NCBI GenBank assembly: GCA_016720925.1
Contig: JADKJR010000013.1
Location: 77,871-141,870 of the forward strand
Origin: Betaproteobacteria bacterium
GTDB lineage: Bacteria > Pseudomonadota > Gammaproteobacteria > Burkholderiales > Usitatibacteraceae
Direction of reading: 5' to 3'
Length of the DNA: 64,000 nucleotides
Under the pieces are notes generated by a model. The model was not told the origin of the DNA, did not search any database, and was given only the letters and a program-made list of their open reading frames with translations. A program made the translations under genes and the position numbers. Below, piece after piece: positions 8,428-17,690 of the stretch (position 1 is the stretch's first letter; the number at the start of each line of letters is the position of its first letter).

Positions 8428-9366
8428 ATGCAAGATTCCTTCGATCCCTTCAAACCCAGTGCGAGCGGCTTCTACAATCCGGCTGTCGCAAAACTTTTCT
8501 TTGAATCCTCGGGGAAGAGTGAGGAATTTGCAGCCGGCACGACGCTATTTGTCGAAAACGAAAAATCCAGCCGCCAAGGGTTGTTCACCAAGCCAATCGG
8601 CCAGGCACTCGCGACCCCGATCGACGGCGCGCTGTTCGCGAAGCCAAACATTCATCGCATGTACTTCCTGACGGACGGCGAGGTCGCTCTTACCACCAAT
8701 GGCAAACCGTTGGTGACGATCTGGCCGGGCGACATATTTGGCGAAATGGCCGTGATTAGTGAGATCCCCAGCCTGTCGGTTTCGAGCGCGCGCAGCGCAA
8801 CGGCAACGGCAAGCACGGACTGCCGTGCGTGGTCGCTGGATGGCAAGGAAGCCGAAGCCGGCCTCGCGAAGACACCAGAATTCGCTCTGATGCTGATGAG
8901 CGTGATGTTCGAACGCCTGCGTTTCCTCGCCACGCGCCTGGCCGCGCGCAGCGATACCAGTGGACACCGCAGCAATCGCAGCGAGCCGGTATTCGATGGC
9001 GCGATGCTTTCACAACTCGAACAGAAGCTGGAACGGGCCACCGTGGTGCGGTTCAACCAGGGCGCCAAAATCATGATTGAAGGTCGGCCGGGCACCAGCA
9101 TGTACGTCGTGCTTGAGGGCGATGTCGCCGTCGCTATTGGTATACGCATCGTCGAGAAGCTGTCGGCCGGCGGTGTATTTGGTGAGATGGCACTTGTCGA
9201 TCAGTCACCTCGTGTCGCCACCGCTGTCGCGCGCACCGATTGTGCGCTGCTGTCGATCAACCGCGCCGCGTTGATCGCACTGGTGCGATCGGACCCAGCC
9301 ATCGGCATGGCGATGATGCGCGCTGTGGCGGCGCGAATTCGATACATGAATTCACTTTTCGTCTGA
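8428..9366 (+). CDS. Double cyclic-nucleotide-binding-domain protein (copy 1)
   Basis: The 312-residue protein has two cNMP-binding (Crp-like) beta-barrel domains, about residues 35-150 and 185-305. Each has the phosphate-binding-cassette-like FGEMA motif (DIFGEMAVI and GVFGEMALVDQSPR). There is no helix-turn-helix, kinase, cyclase or membrane segment, so it is a sensor without a visible effector. It is paralogous to the gene at 15029-15958 (shared MQD start, TPEFALMLMSVMF linker and RxMNSL end). No Shine-Dalgarno is evident before the ATG. In domain 2, Arg follows SP in QSPRVATA as in genuine cAMP/cGMP sites, so nucleotide binding is plausible. Confidence 0.85.
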   Translation: MQDSFDPFKPSASGFYNPAVAKLFFESSGKSEEFAAGTTLFVENEKSSRQGLFTKPIGQALATPIDGALFAKPNIHRMYFLTDGEVALTTNGKPLVTIWPGDIFGEMAVISEIPSLSVSSARSATATASTDCRAWSLDGKEAEAGLAKTPEFALMLMSVMFERLRFLATRLAARSDTSGHRSNRSEPVFDGAMLSQLEQKLERATVVRFNQGAKIMIEGRPGTSMYVVLEGDVAVAIGIRIVEKLSAGGVFGEMALVDQSPRVATAVARTDCALLSINRAALIALVRSDPAIGMAMMRAVAARIRYMNSLFV

Positions 9367-9456
9367 GTCCGCCAAGCTGCAAGTGCTTTCCGCAATCAAT
9401 GCGGAACCGATCGACTGTAATATTCCGTGGCAATCACAATCAATCAGGGAGCTCAA

Positions 9457-10311
9457 ATGAAACGCGTACTTATTGCAGTATTTGCCCTCATCATATCCGG
9501 CGTCCATGCCCAAGACCTCACGGGCACGCTGAAGAAAATCAAGGAAAGCAACACCATCGCACTCGGCACCCGCGATACCTCCCTGCCATTTTCGTATCTC
9601 GACGACAAGCAGCAACCGATCGGCTACTCGATTGACCTCTGCAACAAGATTGTTGACGCGATCAAGTCCGAACTGAATCTCCCCAATCTTCAGGTCAAGC
9701 TGATCCCGGTCATCTCGCAGACCCGTGTTCCGCTGGTGTCCAACGGCACCGTCGACCTTGAGTGCGGATCGACCACCAATACCTTGACGCGTCAGAAGCA
9801 GGTCGAGTTTTCGCACATCACGTTTGTCGGTGGCACGCGATTGCTGGTGAAAGCCAACTCCGGCATCAAGGAAGTGGAAGACCTGAAGGGAAAAACCATC
9901 TCGGTTTCGCAGGGCACCACCAACGAGCGCATCATCAAATCCATCAGCGAGCAGAAGCAGCTTGGCATCAAGATCCTGAATGTGAAGGATCACGGCGAAG
10001 GATTCATCGCTCTCGAGACTGGACGCGTGCAGGCAAACGTGAGTGACGACATACAGCTACTGGCGCTGGCGGCGAATGCGAAGCGTCCGCAGGATTTCGC
10101 CGTGGTCGGCCGCCAGCTATCGTATGAGCCTTTCGGCCTCATGTTCCGCCGCGGCGATGCGGATTTCAAATTGATGGTGAACAAAACGCTATCCGGCTTG
10201 TTCCGTTCCGGCGAAATCGAAAAAATCTACAACAAGTGGTTTACGCCTTTGGGTGCGCCAATCAGCGAGACGCTGCGTACTGCGTTTGCGATACAGGCGC
10301 TGCCGGAATAA
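9457..10311 (+). CDS. Amino-acid ABC transporter substrate-binding protein (GltI-like)
   Basis: This is a periplasmic binding protein of the glutamate/aspartate family. The 284 residues start with a signal peptide (1-18, cleavage after VHA), then SBP_bac_3 features: IALGTRDTSLPFSYLDD, GYSIDLCNKI and DLECGSTTNT with the family's Cys pair, and a second lobe GKTISVSQGTTNE. The start at 9457 has an AGGGAG ribosome site. No permease or ATPase gene is adjacent, so it is an orphan component. A palindromic repeat lies immediately downstream. Confidence 0.9.
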   Translation: MKRVLIAVFALIISGVHAQDLTGTLKKIKESNTIALGTRDTSLPFSYLDDKQQPIGYSIDLCNKIVDAIKSELNLPNLQVKLIPVISQTRVPLVSNGTVDLECGSTTNTLTRQKQVEFSHITFVGGTRLLVKANSGIKEVEDLKGKTISVSQGTTNERIIKSISEQKQLGIKILNVKDHGEGFIALETGRVQANVSDDIQLLALAANAKRPQDFAVVGRQLSYEPFGLMFRRGDADFKLMVNKTLSGLFRSGEIEKIYNKWFTPLGAPISETLRTAFAIQALPE

Positions 10312-10326
10312 CCGCATAGAAAGGCG

Positions 10327-10392
10327 AAACCCAAGCGCTGGCGCGCCTTCTGGCGGCAAAATGCCGTGAACACCGCGCCAGTGCTTGAGTTT
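10327..10392. repeat. Interspersed palindromic element, copy A
   Basis: Arms AAACCCAAGCGCTGGCGCG (10327-10345) and CGCGCCAGTGCTTGAGTTT (10374-10392) pair at 17 of 19 positions around a 28-base loop that contains GGCAAAATGCC. The arm and loop core match the copies near 25.7, 51.5 and 63.8 kb. It lies between the convergent binding-protein and RND genes. Confidence 0.75.
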
Positions 10393-10402
10393 GCATCTGC
10401 GA

Positions 10403-13400
10403 CTAATCGGCCATGGCCGGCTTTGCCATCCGCGCGCGTTCCGCACCATTACCTTCCGCCTCATTGACTTCCGCTTTATCGCCTTCCATCACCATCGGCC
10501 CGCTCCCCGACCAGCGATCGAGATAGAGGTAGATAACCGGCGTGATGAAGAGCGTGATGACTTGCGAAAACAGTAGTCCGCCGACCACGGCAAGACCCAA
10601 TGGCTGCCGCAACTCCGCCCCGGCGCCCAGCCCGAAAGCGATCGGCATGGCGCCCATAAGTGCTGCGAGAGTCGTCATCATGATCGGCCGGAATCGCAGC
10701 AGGCACGCGGTGCGTATCGCCATTTGCGGTGACATGCCTTTGGTACGTTGTGCATCGATGGCGAAGTCGATCATCATGATGGCGTTCTTCTTGACGATGC
10801 CGATCAACATGACGATTCCGACGGTAGCGATGATCGACAGATCCATATTGAAGAACCACAGCGTGATCAGCGCACCGACCGCCGCGGAAGGCAAGCCCGC
10901 CAGAATGGTCAGCGGATGAATGTAGCTCTCGTAGAGCACCCCGAGCAGCACATAGATCACCAGCAGCGCGGAGATGATCAGCACCACCTGCCCACCTTGG
11001 GACGACTGGAAAGCGGCAGCATCGCCACCCCATGATGTGAGAATGCTCGCGGGCATTTTCAGCTGGTCGCGATACTGCAATATCTTCTTTGACGCATCGC
11101 CCAACGCCACACCCGGCGCCAGGTTGAATGACACCGTCAGCGCCTCCAGTTGCCCGGCGTGATTGATGGCGGTCGCGCCGGTTTCGCGTCGCACCGTTCC
11201 CAGCGCTGAAAGCGGAATCAGTTTGCCGCTCTTGGCGCGCACGAAAATCTTGCTGAAGGCGCTTTCGTCGGCGCGATCTTCGGCGCCCACTTGCATGATC
11301 ACCTGAAAACTGTCGACCGACGTGAAGATGGTCGCGATCTGCCGCTCGCCGAATGCCGAATACATGGCGCTGCGAATATCCTGAATGTTCACGCCCATGG
11401 CGTTGGCGCGGTCGCGGTCGATGTCGAACCGTGCCTGCAAGCCTTTCAACTGCGCGTCGCTGGTGACATCGCGGAACAGCGGATCCGTGCGCATGAGGTT
11501 GATCATGCCGTCGGCGGCACTGCGCAGCGCGGCATTGTCGACGCTCTTCAAAGAGTACTGGTATCGCGCCTTGCTGGGGCGGCCGCCCAATCGCAGATTC
11601 TGCAATGGATTGGGAAATACATTGACGCCCGCAATCGCACGTGTCTCGCGCCGCAGCGATTCAACGACCTTTGACATGGACGGTCGCTGGCCGCGCGGTT
11701 TGAGTGTCACAAAGATGCGTCCGGAATTTCCGTCGAACGCATTGACGATCACGGTATCGGTGGCAGGATTGGCGCGAATGACCTCGCCGGTTCGTTGTAA
11801 CAATTCACTCATTGCCGGGAAAGAAATATCTTCCACCGCCTCGACCGTGATGAGCATTTGACCGATATCCTCTTCCGGAAAAAAACCCTTCGGCAATAGA
11901 TAGAACAGAAAGCCGGTCGCCACAAAGGTGGCGAGGGCAACACCCAGCACGACGCGCCTGCGCGCCAGCGCCGCGTCCAGCGTGCGCTCGTAGCGCCCGA
12001 GAACCCATTTGAAGACTCGCTCGAACCAGGCGGTCCAGCGTTCCGCGACATTCGCACCCGCACTGGCGTCATGCAGTTTCAGGAAGCGGCTCGCCAACAT
12101 CGGGATCAGCGTCAGCGAGACCATGGCGGACACCATCACGGCAACACCGACGACCACGGCGAACTCGTGAAATAAAAGTCCGATCACGCCCGGCATGAAG
12201 AAGATCGGGATGAACACTGCCACCAGCGAGATCGAAATCGAGACGATGGTAAAGGTCATTTCGCGCGAGCCCTGCAGGGCGGCCTGCATCGGCTCCATGC
12301 CTTCTTCCATATGGCGGACGATATTTTCCAGCACCACGATGGCATCGTCCACCACCAGGCCGACGGCGAGCGTGATGGCCAGCAGTGAAATGTTATCGAG
12401 GCTGTAGCCAAGCCAGTAGACGACGGCCAGCGTGCCGAACAGGGAAATCGGCAATGACAGCGCCGGAATGATGGTGGCCATGACGTGCCGCAGGAAGAGG
12501 AAGATCACCAGTACCACCAGTGCCACGGTCAGGCCCAGGGTCAGTTTCACATCGTGGATCGCGTCGCGGATCGACTGCGAGCGGTCATTGCGCAATTTCA
12601 CTTCCACCGAAGATGGCAATTGCTCGACCAGTCGCGGCAGCATCGCCTTGATGGTATCAACCGTCGCCACCGTGTTGGCATCCGGCTGGCGGCGTATAGA
12701 CATGGTGATCGCGCGCTCGCCGTTGGCCCAACTCGCCGTCTTGACGGATTCCACACTGTCTTCCACTTGTGCAATATCGCCGAGCCGCACCGGACCGGCC
12801 GCGGTGGTGGCGATGATCAGATTGGAAAATTCGGCTGCACGCGTGAGTTGGCGATTGGCGGTGATGACGAGCGTCTGGCGCGCGCCTTCGAGCGTGCCCA
12901 CCGGTGTATTGGCGTTCGCCGCGCGCACGGCGGCGGATACATCGTCCAGCGTCAGGCCGCGCGCGGCGGTTGCTTCCGGATCGACGCGCATGCGGATCGC
13001 GAATTTCTTCTGGCCATTGATGTCCACTTGCGCGACACCTGGCAGCGTAGATAACGACGGCAGGATCAGGTTTTCGGCATAGCTGTTCAATTCCGACAGC
13101 GGCATCGATGGCGAAATCAGGGTGAGAAACAGAACGGGCGAATCCGCGGGGTTGACCTTGCGATACGATGGCAGCGTGGTCATTTCAATCGGCAGCGCCC
13201 GCTGTGCGCGCAGCAGCGCGGCCTGCACGTCCACTGACGCGGCATCGATATTGCGGCCCTGATCGAACTCCAGCGTAATTTGGGTATTGCCAAGGCTACT
13301 GGTCGAACTCATGGTGTTCACGCCAGCGATGGTCGAGAACTGGCGTTCGAGTGGTGTGGCCACCGAAGAGGCCATTGTCTCCGGACTGGCGCCGGGTAAA

Positions 13401-13549
13401 ACCGCCGACACCTGAATGGTCGGCGTGTCGTATTGAGGCAATGCGGCGATGGGAATGTTGTTGTAAGCGAGTACGCCCGCGACAATCACTGCCGCATTGA
13501 GCAGCACCGTCATGATCGGACGGCGAATGCAGAGTTCGGAGATATTCAT
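10403..13549 (-). CDS. RND multidrug efflux permease (HAE1 family)
   Basis: This proton-driven inner-membrane pump of the AcrB/MdtB type has 1048 residues from ATG 13549. It shows the ISELCIRRPIMTVLL first membrane helix, two large periplasmic loops, a central membrane block with DDAIVVLENI (proton-relay aspartates in TM4) and LPKGFFPEEDIGQM at the start of the second half. AGGAGG sits 5 bases before the start. The C-terminus carries an unusual charged Glu/Ala/Lys-rich tail of about 30 residues after the last helix. It lies 13 bases downstream of its adaptor gene. An outer-membrane channel gene is not present. Confidence 0.93.
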   Translation of the reverse strand: MNISELCIRRPIMTVLLNAAVIVAGVLAYNNIPIAALPQYDTPTIQVSAVLPGASPETMASSVATPLERQFSTIAGVNTMSSTSSLGNTQITLEFDQGRNIDAASVDVQAALLRAQRALPIEMTTLPSYRKVNPADSPVLFLTLISPSMPLSELNSYAENLILPSLSTLPGVAQVDINGQKKFAIRMRVDPEATAARGLTLDDVSAAVRAANANTPVGTLEGARQTLVITANRQLTRAAEFSNLIIATTAAGPVRLGDIAQVEDSVESVKTASWANGERAITMSIRRQPDANTVATVDTIKAMLPRLVEQLPSSVEVKLRNDRSQSIRDAIHDVKLTLGLTVALVVLVIFLFLRHVMATIIPALSLPISLFGTLAVVYWLGYSLDNISLLAITLAVGLVVDDAIVVLENIVRHMEEGMEPMQAALQGSREMTFTIVSISISLVAVFIPIFFMPGVIGLLFHEFAVVVGVAVMVSAMVSLTLIPMLASRFLKLHDASAGANVAERWTAWFERVFKWVLGRYERTLDAALARRRVVLGVALATFVATGFLFYLLPKGFFPEEDIGQMLITVEAVEDISFPAMSELLQRTGEVIRANPATDTVIVNAFDGNSGRIFVTLKPRGQRPSMSKVVESLRRETRAIAGVNVFPNPLQNLRLGGRPSKARYQYSLKSVDNAALRSAADGMINLMRTDPLFRDVTSDAQLKGLQARFDIDRDRANAMGVNIQDIRSAMYSAFGERQIATIFTSVDSFQVIMQVGAEDRADESAFSKIFVRAKSGKLIPLSALGTVRRETGATAINHAGQLEALTVSFNLAPGVALGDASKKILQYRDQLKMPASILTSWGGDAAAFQSSQGGQVVLIISALLVIYVLLGVLYESYIHPLTILAGLPSAAVGALITLWFFNMDLSIIATVGIVMLIGIVKKNAIMMIDFAIDAQRTKGMSPQMAIRTACLLRFRPIMMTTLAALMGAMPIAFGLGAGAELRQPLGLAVVGGLLFSQVITLFITPVIYLYLDRWSGSGPMVMEGDKAEVNEAEGNGAERARMAKPAMAD

Positions 13550-13562
13550 GGGGGCCTCCTCG

Positions 13563-14825
13563 TCATTTCTTGACAGGCTTGGCGAGGTCTGTCCCGGTGG
13601 GCACGCCGTCTGTGTTACCACCCGCAGTATCTTTTGCGGTGGGTCTGCCGGTTCCAGCCGATGCGGCTTCGACAATGGTGCTGTCCTTGCGCACGTTCTG
13701 CGCACCTTCCACCACCACGCGGACGCCGGCACTGATACCGTTGGCGCCCTTGATGGCCGCGAGCCCGGACTGGATCAATTCGACCTCGACCGGCGTCATG
13801 ATTGCCTTGTTGCCCTCGCCGACGATATAGACGAACTTGCGTTCCGGGCCCGATTGCACCGCCTGAACCGGCACGACCAACGCGCCGGGCAGCGTGCGCG
13901 CGGTGAGCGAGACATTCACAAAACTCCCCGGCCACAGCAATCGCTCGCCGTTGGCAAACGCCGCTTTCATGGCGATGGTACCGCTGGCGCTGTCCACCGT
14001 GCTCTCAATGAACGTGAGCTTGCCGGAAAGTGTCTGTTTTTGCGGCGTGGTCAGTTCGATGGTGACCGCCAACGGACCCTTGGCCATTGCGCGCTGTACA
14101 TACGAAAGCTCGCGTTCCGGCAACGCGAACGACACGCCGATCGGATCGATCTGGCTGACGGTCACCAGCGCCTGTGTATTGGGCTGAACCAGACTGCCGA
14201 CGCGAACTGAAATGGCGCCGGTGCGGCCCGCGAATGGTGCGCGGATTTGCGTTAGCGTACGCGCGACGCGGCTTGCTTCCGCGGCGGCTTCGTCGACCGC
14301 CAGTTGCCCTTTCAACACATCGGCCTGGTTGATGGCGGTATCGAGCGCGGATTGGGAAATGAACTTTTGCAGAAACAGTTCTCGCTGACGCACCAGATTG
14401 CGCTCGGTATTGGCCAGGTCGCTCCTGGTCTTGATGACCTGTGCCTCAGCCTTGCGAAGATTGGCTTCTTCGGTACGCGCATCAAGGACAAATAGCAGGT
14501 CACCTTTGTTGACGGCTTGGCCCTCCGTGAAGTGAATTGACTGGATGGTGCTGGATACCTGGGCGCGGATGTCGACTGCCTGCAAGGCCACCACCGAGCC
14601 ATTGGCGATGACCGTGACGGGTAGATCCTGCTGTTTCACCCGCGCCGTGGTCACCGAGACCGGCGGGCTCGCCGTGCGTCCGGCCGTCGTCGCCGCATCG
14701 GCGCGGCTGCTTAACCACCACCATGTGGCCGCAACGAGCAAAATGACGACCGTACCAAGGACAAACGCCCAACGGAAAGAAAGAAAACCAGGGTTACGTG
14801 AGGTACGTGAGGGAACGGCAGTCAT
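13563..14825 (-). CDS. RND efflux periplasmic adaptor (membrane-fusion protein)
   Basis: The 420-residue AcrA/MdtA-type adaptor has an N-terminal membrane anchor (about 17-38), lipoyl half-motif (ALQAVDIRAQVSSTI), alpha-hairpin (about 110-185), second half-motif (RAPFAGRTGAISVRVGSLV) and a beta-barrel, with a Gly/Thr/Lys tail. It joins the RND pump to an outer-membrane channel and forms a two-gene operon with it. An inverted repeat (14847-14869) lies about 20 bases before its start codon. Confidence 0.92.
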   Translation of the reverse strand: MTAVPSRTSRNPGFLSFRWAFVLGTVVILLVAATWWWLSSRADAATTAGRTASPPVSVTTARVKQQDLPVTVIANGSVVALQAVDIRAQVSSTIQSIHFTEGQAVNKGDLLFVLDARTEEANLRKAEAQVIKTRSDLANTERNLVRQRELFLQKFISQSALDTAINQADVLKGQLAVDEAAAEASRVARTLTQIRAPFAGRTGAISVRVGSLVQPNTQALVTVSQIDPIGVSFALPERELSYVQRAMAKGPLAVTIELTTPQKQTLSGKLTFIESTVDSASGTIAMKAAFANGERLLWPGSFVNVSLTARTLPGALVVPVQAVQSGPERKFVYIVGEGNKAIMTPVEVELIQSGLAAIKGANGISAGVRVVVEGAQNVRKDSTIVEAASAGTGRPTAKDTAGGNTDGVPTGTDLAKPVKK

Positions 14826-14846
14826 GGCAAATCCAAAAGGTGGTGG

Positions 14847-14869
14847 CGCCGGGCATACATTGCCCGGTG
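14847..14869. promoter_or_regulatory. Inverted repeat before the RND adaptor gene
   Basis: CGCCGGGCA and TGCCCGGTG are separated by 5 bases and pair at 8 of 9 positions. It sits 22 bases upstream of the adaptor ATG and could be a repressor operator or a leader hairpin. No regulator gene of the TetR or MarR type is adjacent. Confidence 0.35.
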
Positions 14870-15028
14870 AAGTATCGTTATTCTGCGGGAAAGTGCGCTT
14901 GCTTGCGATGACTAGCTACAAGCAAACGCGAGAATGACTGCGAATGACGCCGCCGGAATGGCAAGTGCTTTGGCATAATGGCTTATCTTTGGTTCACCAG
15001 CCGTCAACGATTCCCGCCTCCTTCAAGC

Positions 15029-15958
15029 ATGCAAGACGATTTCGATTTCACCAAGCCCCCGTCCGCGGGGCCTGCCGCGCCGGCGGTTGCCCCAGCACGC
15101 TTCAATCCTGCGGTCAGCAAATTCTACGATGCAATCGTCGCCGCCAGACTTTTCCGGACATCGGGAAAATACGAACAATTTCCGGCTGGAACCACACTGT
15201 TCACGGAAAAAGAACGAGCGGGGCGGAAAGGGTTATTTGGCAAGCGTGTGGTACCCCGTATGTACCTGGTCGTCAGTGGCGACGTGACGTTGAGCGCCAA
15301 CGGAAAATTGCTGGACATAATCAAGACGGGCGGAATTTTCGGCGAGATGGCGGTGATCGACGATTCACCAGCCGGCAGCACCCGCAGCGCGACCGCCACC
15401 ACCAAGTCCGAATGCCACGCGTTTTCGCTGGATGCCGCGGAACTGCAGGCGGCGCTGCAATCCACCCCTGAATTCGCTTTGATGCTGATGAGCGTGATGT
15501 TTGACCGCCTGCGTTTCCTCGCGGCGCGGTTGACGGTGCGCAAAATTGCCCCGGGGGCACATACCGGGCGCGAAGGCGCCACATTTACAACGGAACTTTT
15601 GTCCCGGTTGAACGGTGCACTGCCGCACGCCACGACGGTTCGATTCGACGCCGGCAAGGCCATCATGCGTGAAGGTGAGCCCGGTGTATGCATGTACGTG
15701 GTCATGCAAGGCAAAGTGGGAATATTCATACGCGACAATGAAGTTGAGACGGTCATTGCCGGCGGAACCTTTGGTGAGATGGCACTGGTGGATCAATCCC
15801 CGCGCACCGCCAGCGCCATCTCCCAAACTGAGTGCGTGCTACTGTCGGTGAACCGCAATACATTGTTGGAGCTCGTCAAATTGCAGCCGGAGATCGGGAT
15901 GATCATGCTGCGCTCGGTAGCCGATCGGCTGCGGCATATGAATTCGCTGCTGGCCTGA
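15029..15958 (+). CDS. Double cyclic-nucleotide-binding-domain protein (copy 2)
   Basis: The 309-residue paralogue of the gene at 8428-9366 has two cNMP-binding domains at about residues 35-145 and 180-300, with GIFGEMAVIDDSP and GTFGEMALVDQSPRTASA motifs and no output domain. I choose ATG 15029 because it aligns with the MQD start of the paralogue; an in-frame ATG at 14978 is possible. No Shine-Dalgarno is visible. The gene is followed 18 bases later by the leucine-rich-repeat gene in the same direction, so the two are likely co-transcribed. Confidence 0.85.
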   Translation: MQDDFDFTKPPSAGPAAPAVAPARFNPAVSKFYDAIVAARLFRTSGKYEQFPAGTTLFTEKERAGRKGLFGKRVVPRMYLVVSGDVTLSANGKLLDIIKTGGIFGEMAVIDDSPAGSTRSATATTKSECHAFSLDAAELQAALQSTPEFALMLMSVMFDRLRFLAARLTVRKIAPGAHTGREGATFTTELLSRLNGALPHATTVRFDAGKAIMREGEPGVCMYVVMQGKVGIFIRDNEVETVIAGGTFGEMALVDQSPRTASAISQTECVLLSVNRNTLLELVKLQPEIGMIMLRSVADRLRHMNSLLA

Positions 15959-15976
15959 GTGCGCGGCTGACGAGGC

Positions 15977-16846
15977 ATGGTGGCGCCCGCGTGTAGCGTA
16001 ATCAGGCTGGACAGTCGTCAACTCAGAGTGATTCCGGCGGGCGTGTTTCAGCAGCGCGACGTCACGTCGCTCAGCCTGTTTCAAAATGCATTGACCGAAC
16101 TTCCCGATGCACTGTGGCGGCTCGTGCAACTTGAAACACTGAACCTTGGCGACAATCTCATCGAGACACTACCGGACGGTATTGGCCAATTGCGCCAACT
16201 GCGCATGCTCGATTTGGGGCACAACAAACTGACTGTGCTGCCGGATGTATTGGGTGACTTGAAAGCACTATCCGGTTTTCTCTATCTCAGCCACAACCGG
16301 CTCGTTGTGTTGCCAGATTCGCTCGGCAGGCTGTCCCGCCTTATGTATCTGAACGCCGGCGATAACTTGTTGACGGCACTGCACTCGCGTCTCGGCGACA
16401 TGAAGGCACTATGTGAATTGCGTGTCCACCGAAATCGGCTGTCCGCCTTGCCCGACGGCATCGGCGAACTTGTGCAACTGAAGGAAATGCATGCGCAACA
16501 GAATCGGTTGTCCGCGCTACCGGAGAGCGTGGGCAATCTGCGGGAACTTCGGGAACTGGATCTCGCCGACAATGCGTTAACCGTATTACCGCATTCAATC
16601 GGCGGGCTTGGTCAGCTACGGCGGCTCAACCTGCGCAATAACGCCCTCACGGTGCTGCCGTCATCGCTCGGCGAACTTGCGCAATTGACGCACCTGGATC
16701 TCCGCGCGAACCCGCTTCATACACTGCCCAAAGAGATAGCCACGCTACCAAGACTGGAGAAACTGGATCTGCGTTGGTGCCAGCTCGATCCAGCGCCGAC
16801 CTGGCTTGCGGACCTTCAAGCGCGCGGCTGCACGGTATATCAGTAG
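15977..16846 (+). CDS. Leucine-rich-repeat protein
   Basis: The 289-residue protein consists almost wholly of about eleven 23-residue LRRs of the type L-x-x-L-x-L-x-x-N-x-L-x-x-LP-x-x-(I/L)-G-x-L-x-x, running from about residue 29 to 282. It has no signal peptide, membrane segment, kinase or ubiquitin-ligase domain, so it is probably a cytosolic protein-binding scaffold. The regular LP-x-x-I-G-x-L class resembles small-GTPase-effector and ROCO-type LRRs. It follows the second cNMP-binding gene by 18 bases. The partner is unknown. Confidence 0.85.
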   Translation: MVAPACSVIRLDSRQLRVIPAGVFQQRDVTSLSLFQNALTELPDALWRLVQLETLNLGDNLIETLPDGIGQLRQLRMLDLGHNKLTVLPDVLGDLKALSGFLYLSHNRLVVLPDSLGRLSRLMYLNAGDNLLTALHSRLGDMKALCELRVHRNRLSALPDGIGELVQLKEMHAQQNRLSALPESVGNLRELRELDLADNALTVLPHSIGGLGQLRRLNLRNNALTVLPSSLGELAQLTHLDLRANPLHTLPKEIATLPRLEKLDLRWCQLDPAPTWLADLQARGCTVYQ

Positions 16847-16911
16847 AGGCAGGTCGCTGTCGATGGCTGTCACCGTCGCGCCATACTCGTGTTTGTTGAC
16901 CTCATTCTTTG

Positions 16912-17679
16912 CTATTCCATTTCGCCGTAAAACACTCGCGTGTCGTACTCAAACGCTATTGAGCCGTTTTTCTGGTGCGCGGCAAATATTTCCTGCGCGC
17001 GTCTTGCCATCGCCGCATGGCGCGGATCGTCGCGTCCTGGCACGTACGATGAGGAATTGAGCCGGCCCATCAGGCCATCGAGATCAAAGCGCTGCACGTT
17101 GTCAAACGCCGCTTCGAGCGGTGGCGCACCAAAAAACGCGGCGAACACCGCCTTGTCCTGTACGTTCTTGTGATTGATCTCGTTATAGTCGGTGCCGAAT
17201 TCCTGGAGCAATGCTTCGTAGTCGCGCAGGAACGGCGTGGAATCGGTGCGGCGATCATTCCAAATCAACGACACCCAGCCGGGTTCCTTCAATATGCGCT
17301 GGAACTCGAGGCGCGCTTTCGGCTGATCGAACCAGTGGAACGCCTGACCGGCCACCACAAAATCCATTGAGTTTGCCGGCAGGCGCGTGGCCTCGGAGGC
17401 CCCTTCCACACTGGTGAAGCGCGCGTATTCCGCCAGGTGGTGCTCCCCGGCTTCGCGCATGTCGCGATTGGGCTCCACGCCGGCAACCGGATTGCCATTT
17501 TCCAAAAACAATTTGGTGAGAATGCCGGTGCCGGAACCGATGTCGGCGATGACGCTTTCCGGCGTCAGTCCGCATTTCTCCGCCAGCAGATCAATGATCT
17601 CGATGGGATAGTTCGGGCGATATTTGATGTAGTCGTCGACACGGGATGAGAAGCGCGTGGTGGCGTTCTTGGCAACCAT
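16912..17679 (-). CDS. Class I SAM-dependent methyltransferase
   Basis: This 255-residue methyltransferase of the Methyltransf_11 type has motif I VIADIGSGTGILTKLF, the acidic loop GVEPNRDM, and motif IV-like DFVVAGQAFHWFD. The substrate is unknown; relatives act on small molecules or quinone-like compounds. AGGAG precedes the ATG in the 11-base gap after the acyl-CoA dehydrogenase gene. It is probably the last gene of the beta-oxidation operon, although a functional link is not obvious. Confidence 0.87.
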   Translation of the reverse strand: MVAKNATTRFSSRVDDYIKYRPNYPIEIIDLLAEKCGLTPESVIADIGSGTGILTKLFLENGNPVAGVEPNRDMREAGEHHLAEYARFTSVEGASEATRLPANSMDFVVAGQAFHWFDQPKARLEFQRILKEPGWVSLIWNDRRTDSTPFLRDYEALLQEFGTDYNEINHKNVQDKAVFAAFFGAPPLEAAFDNVQRFDLDGLMGRLNSSSYVPGRDDPRHAAMARRAQEIFAAHQKNGSIAFEYDTRVFYGEME

Positions 17680-17690
17680 GGGTAGTTCTC

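Noticed and set aside
9381..9402. TTCCGC-N7-GCGGAA hairpin as a terminator of the first cNMP gene
   Set aside because: The stem is only six base pairs and no T-run follows.
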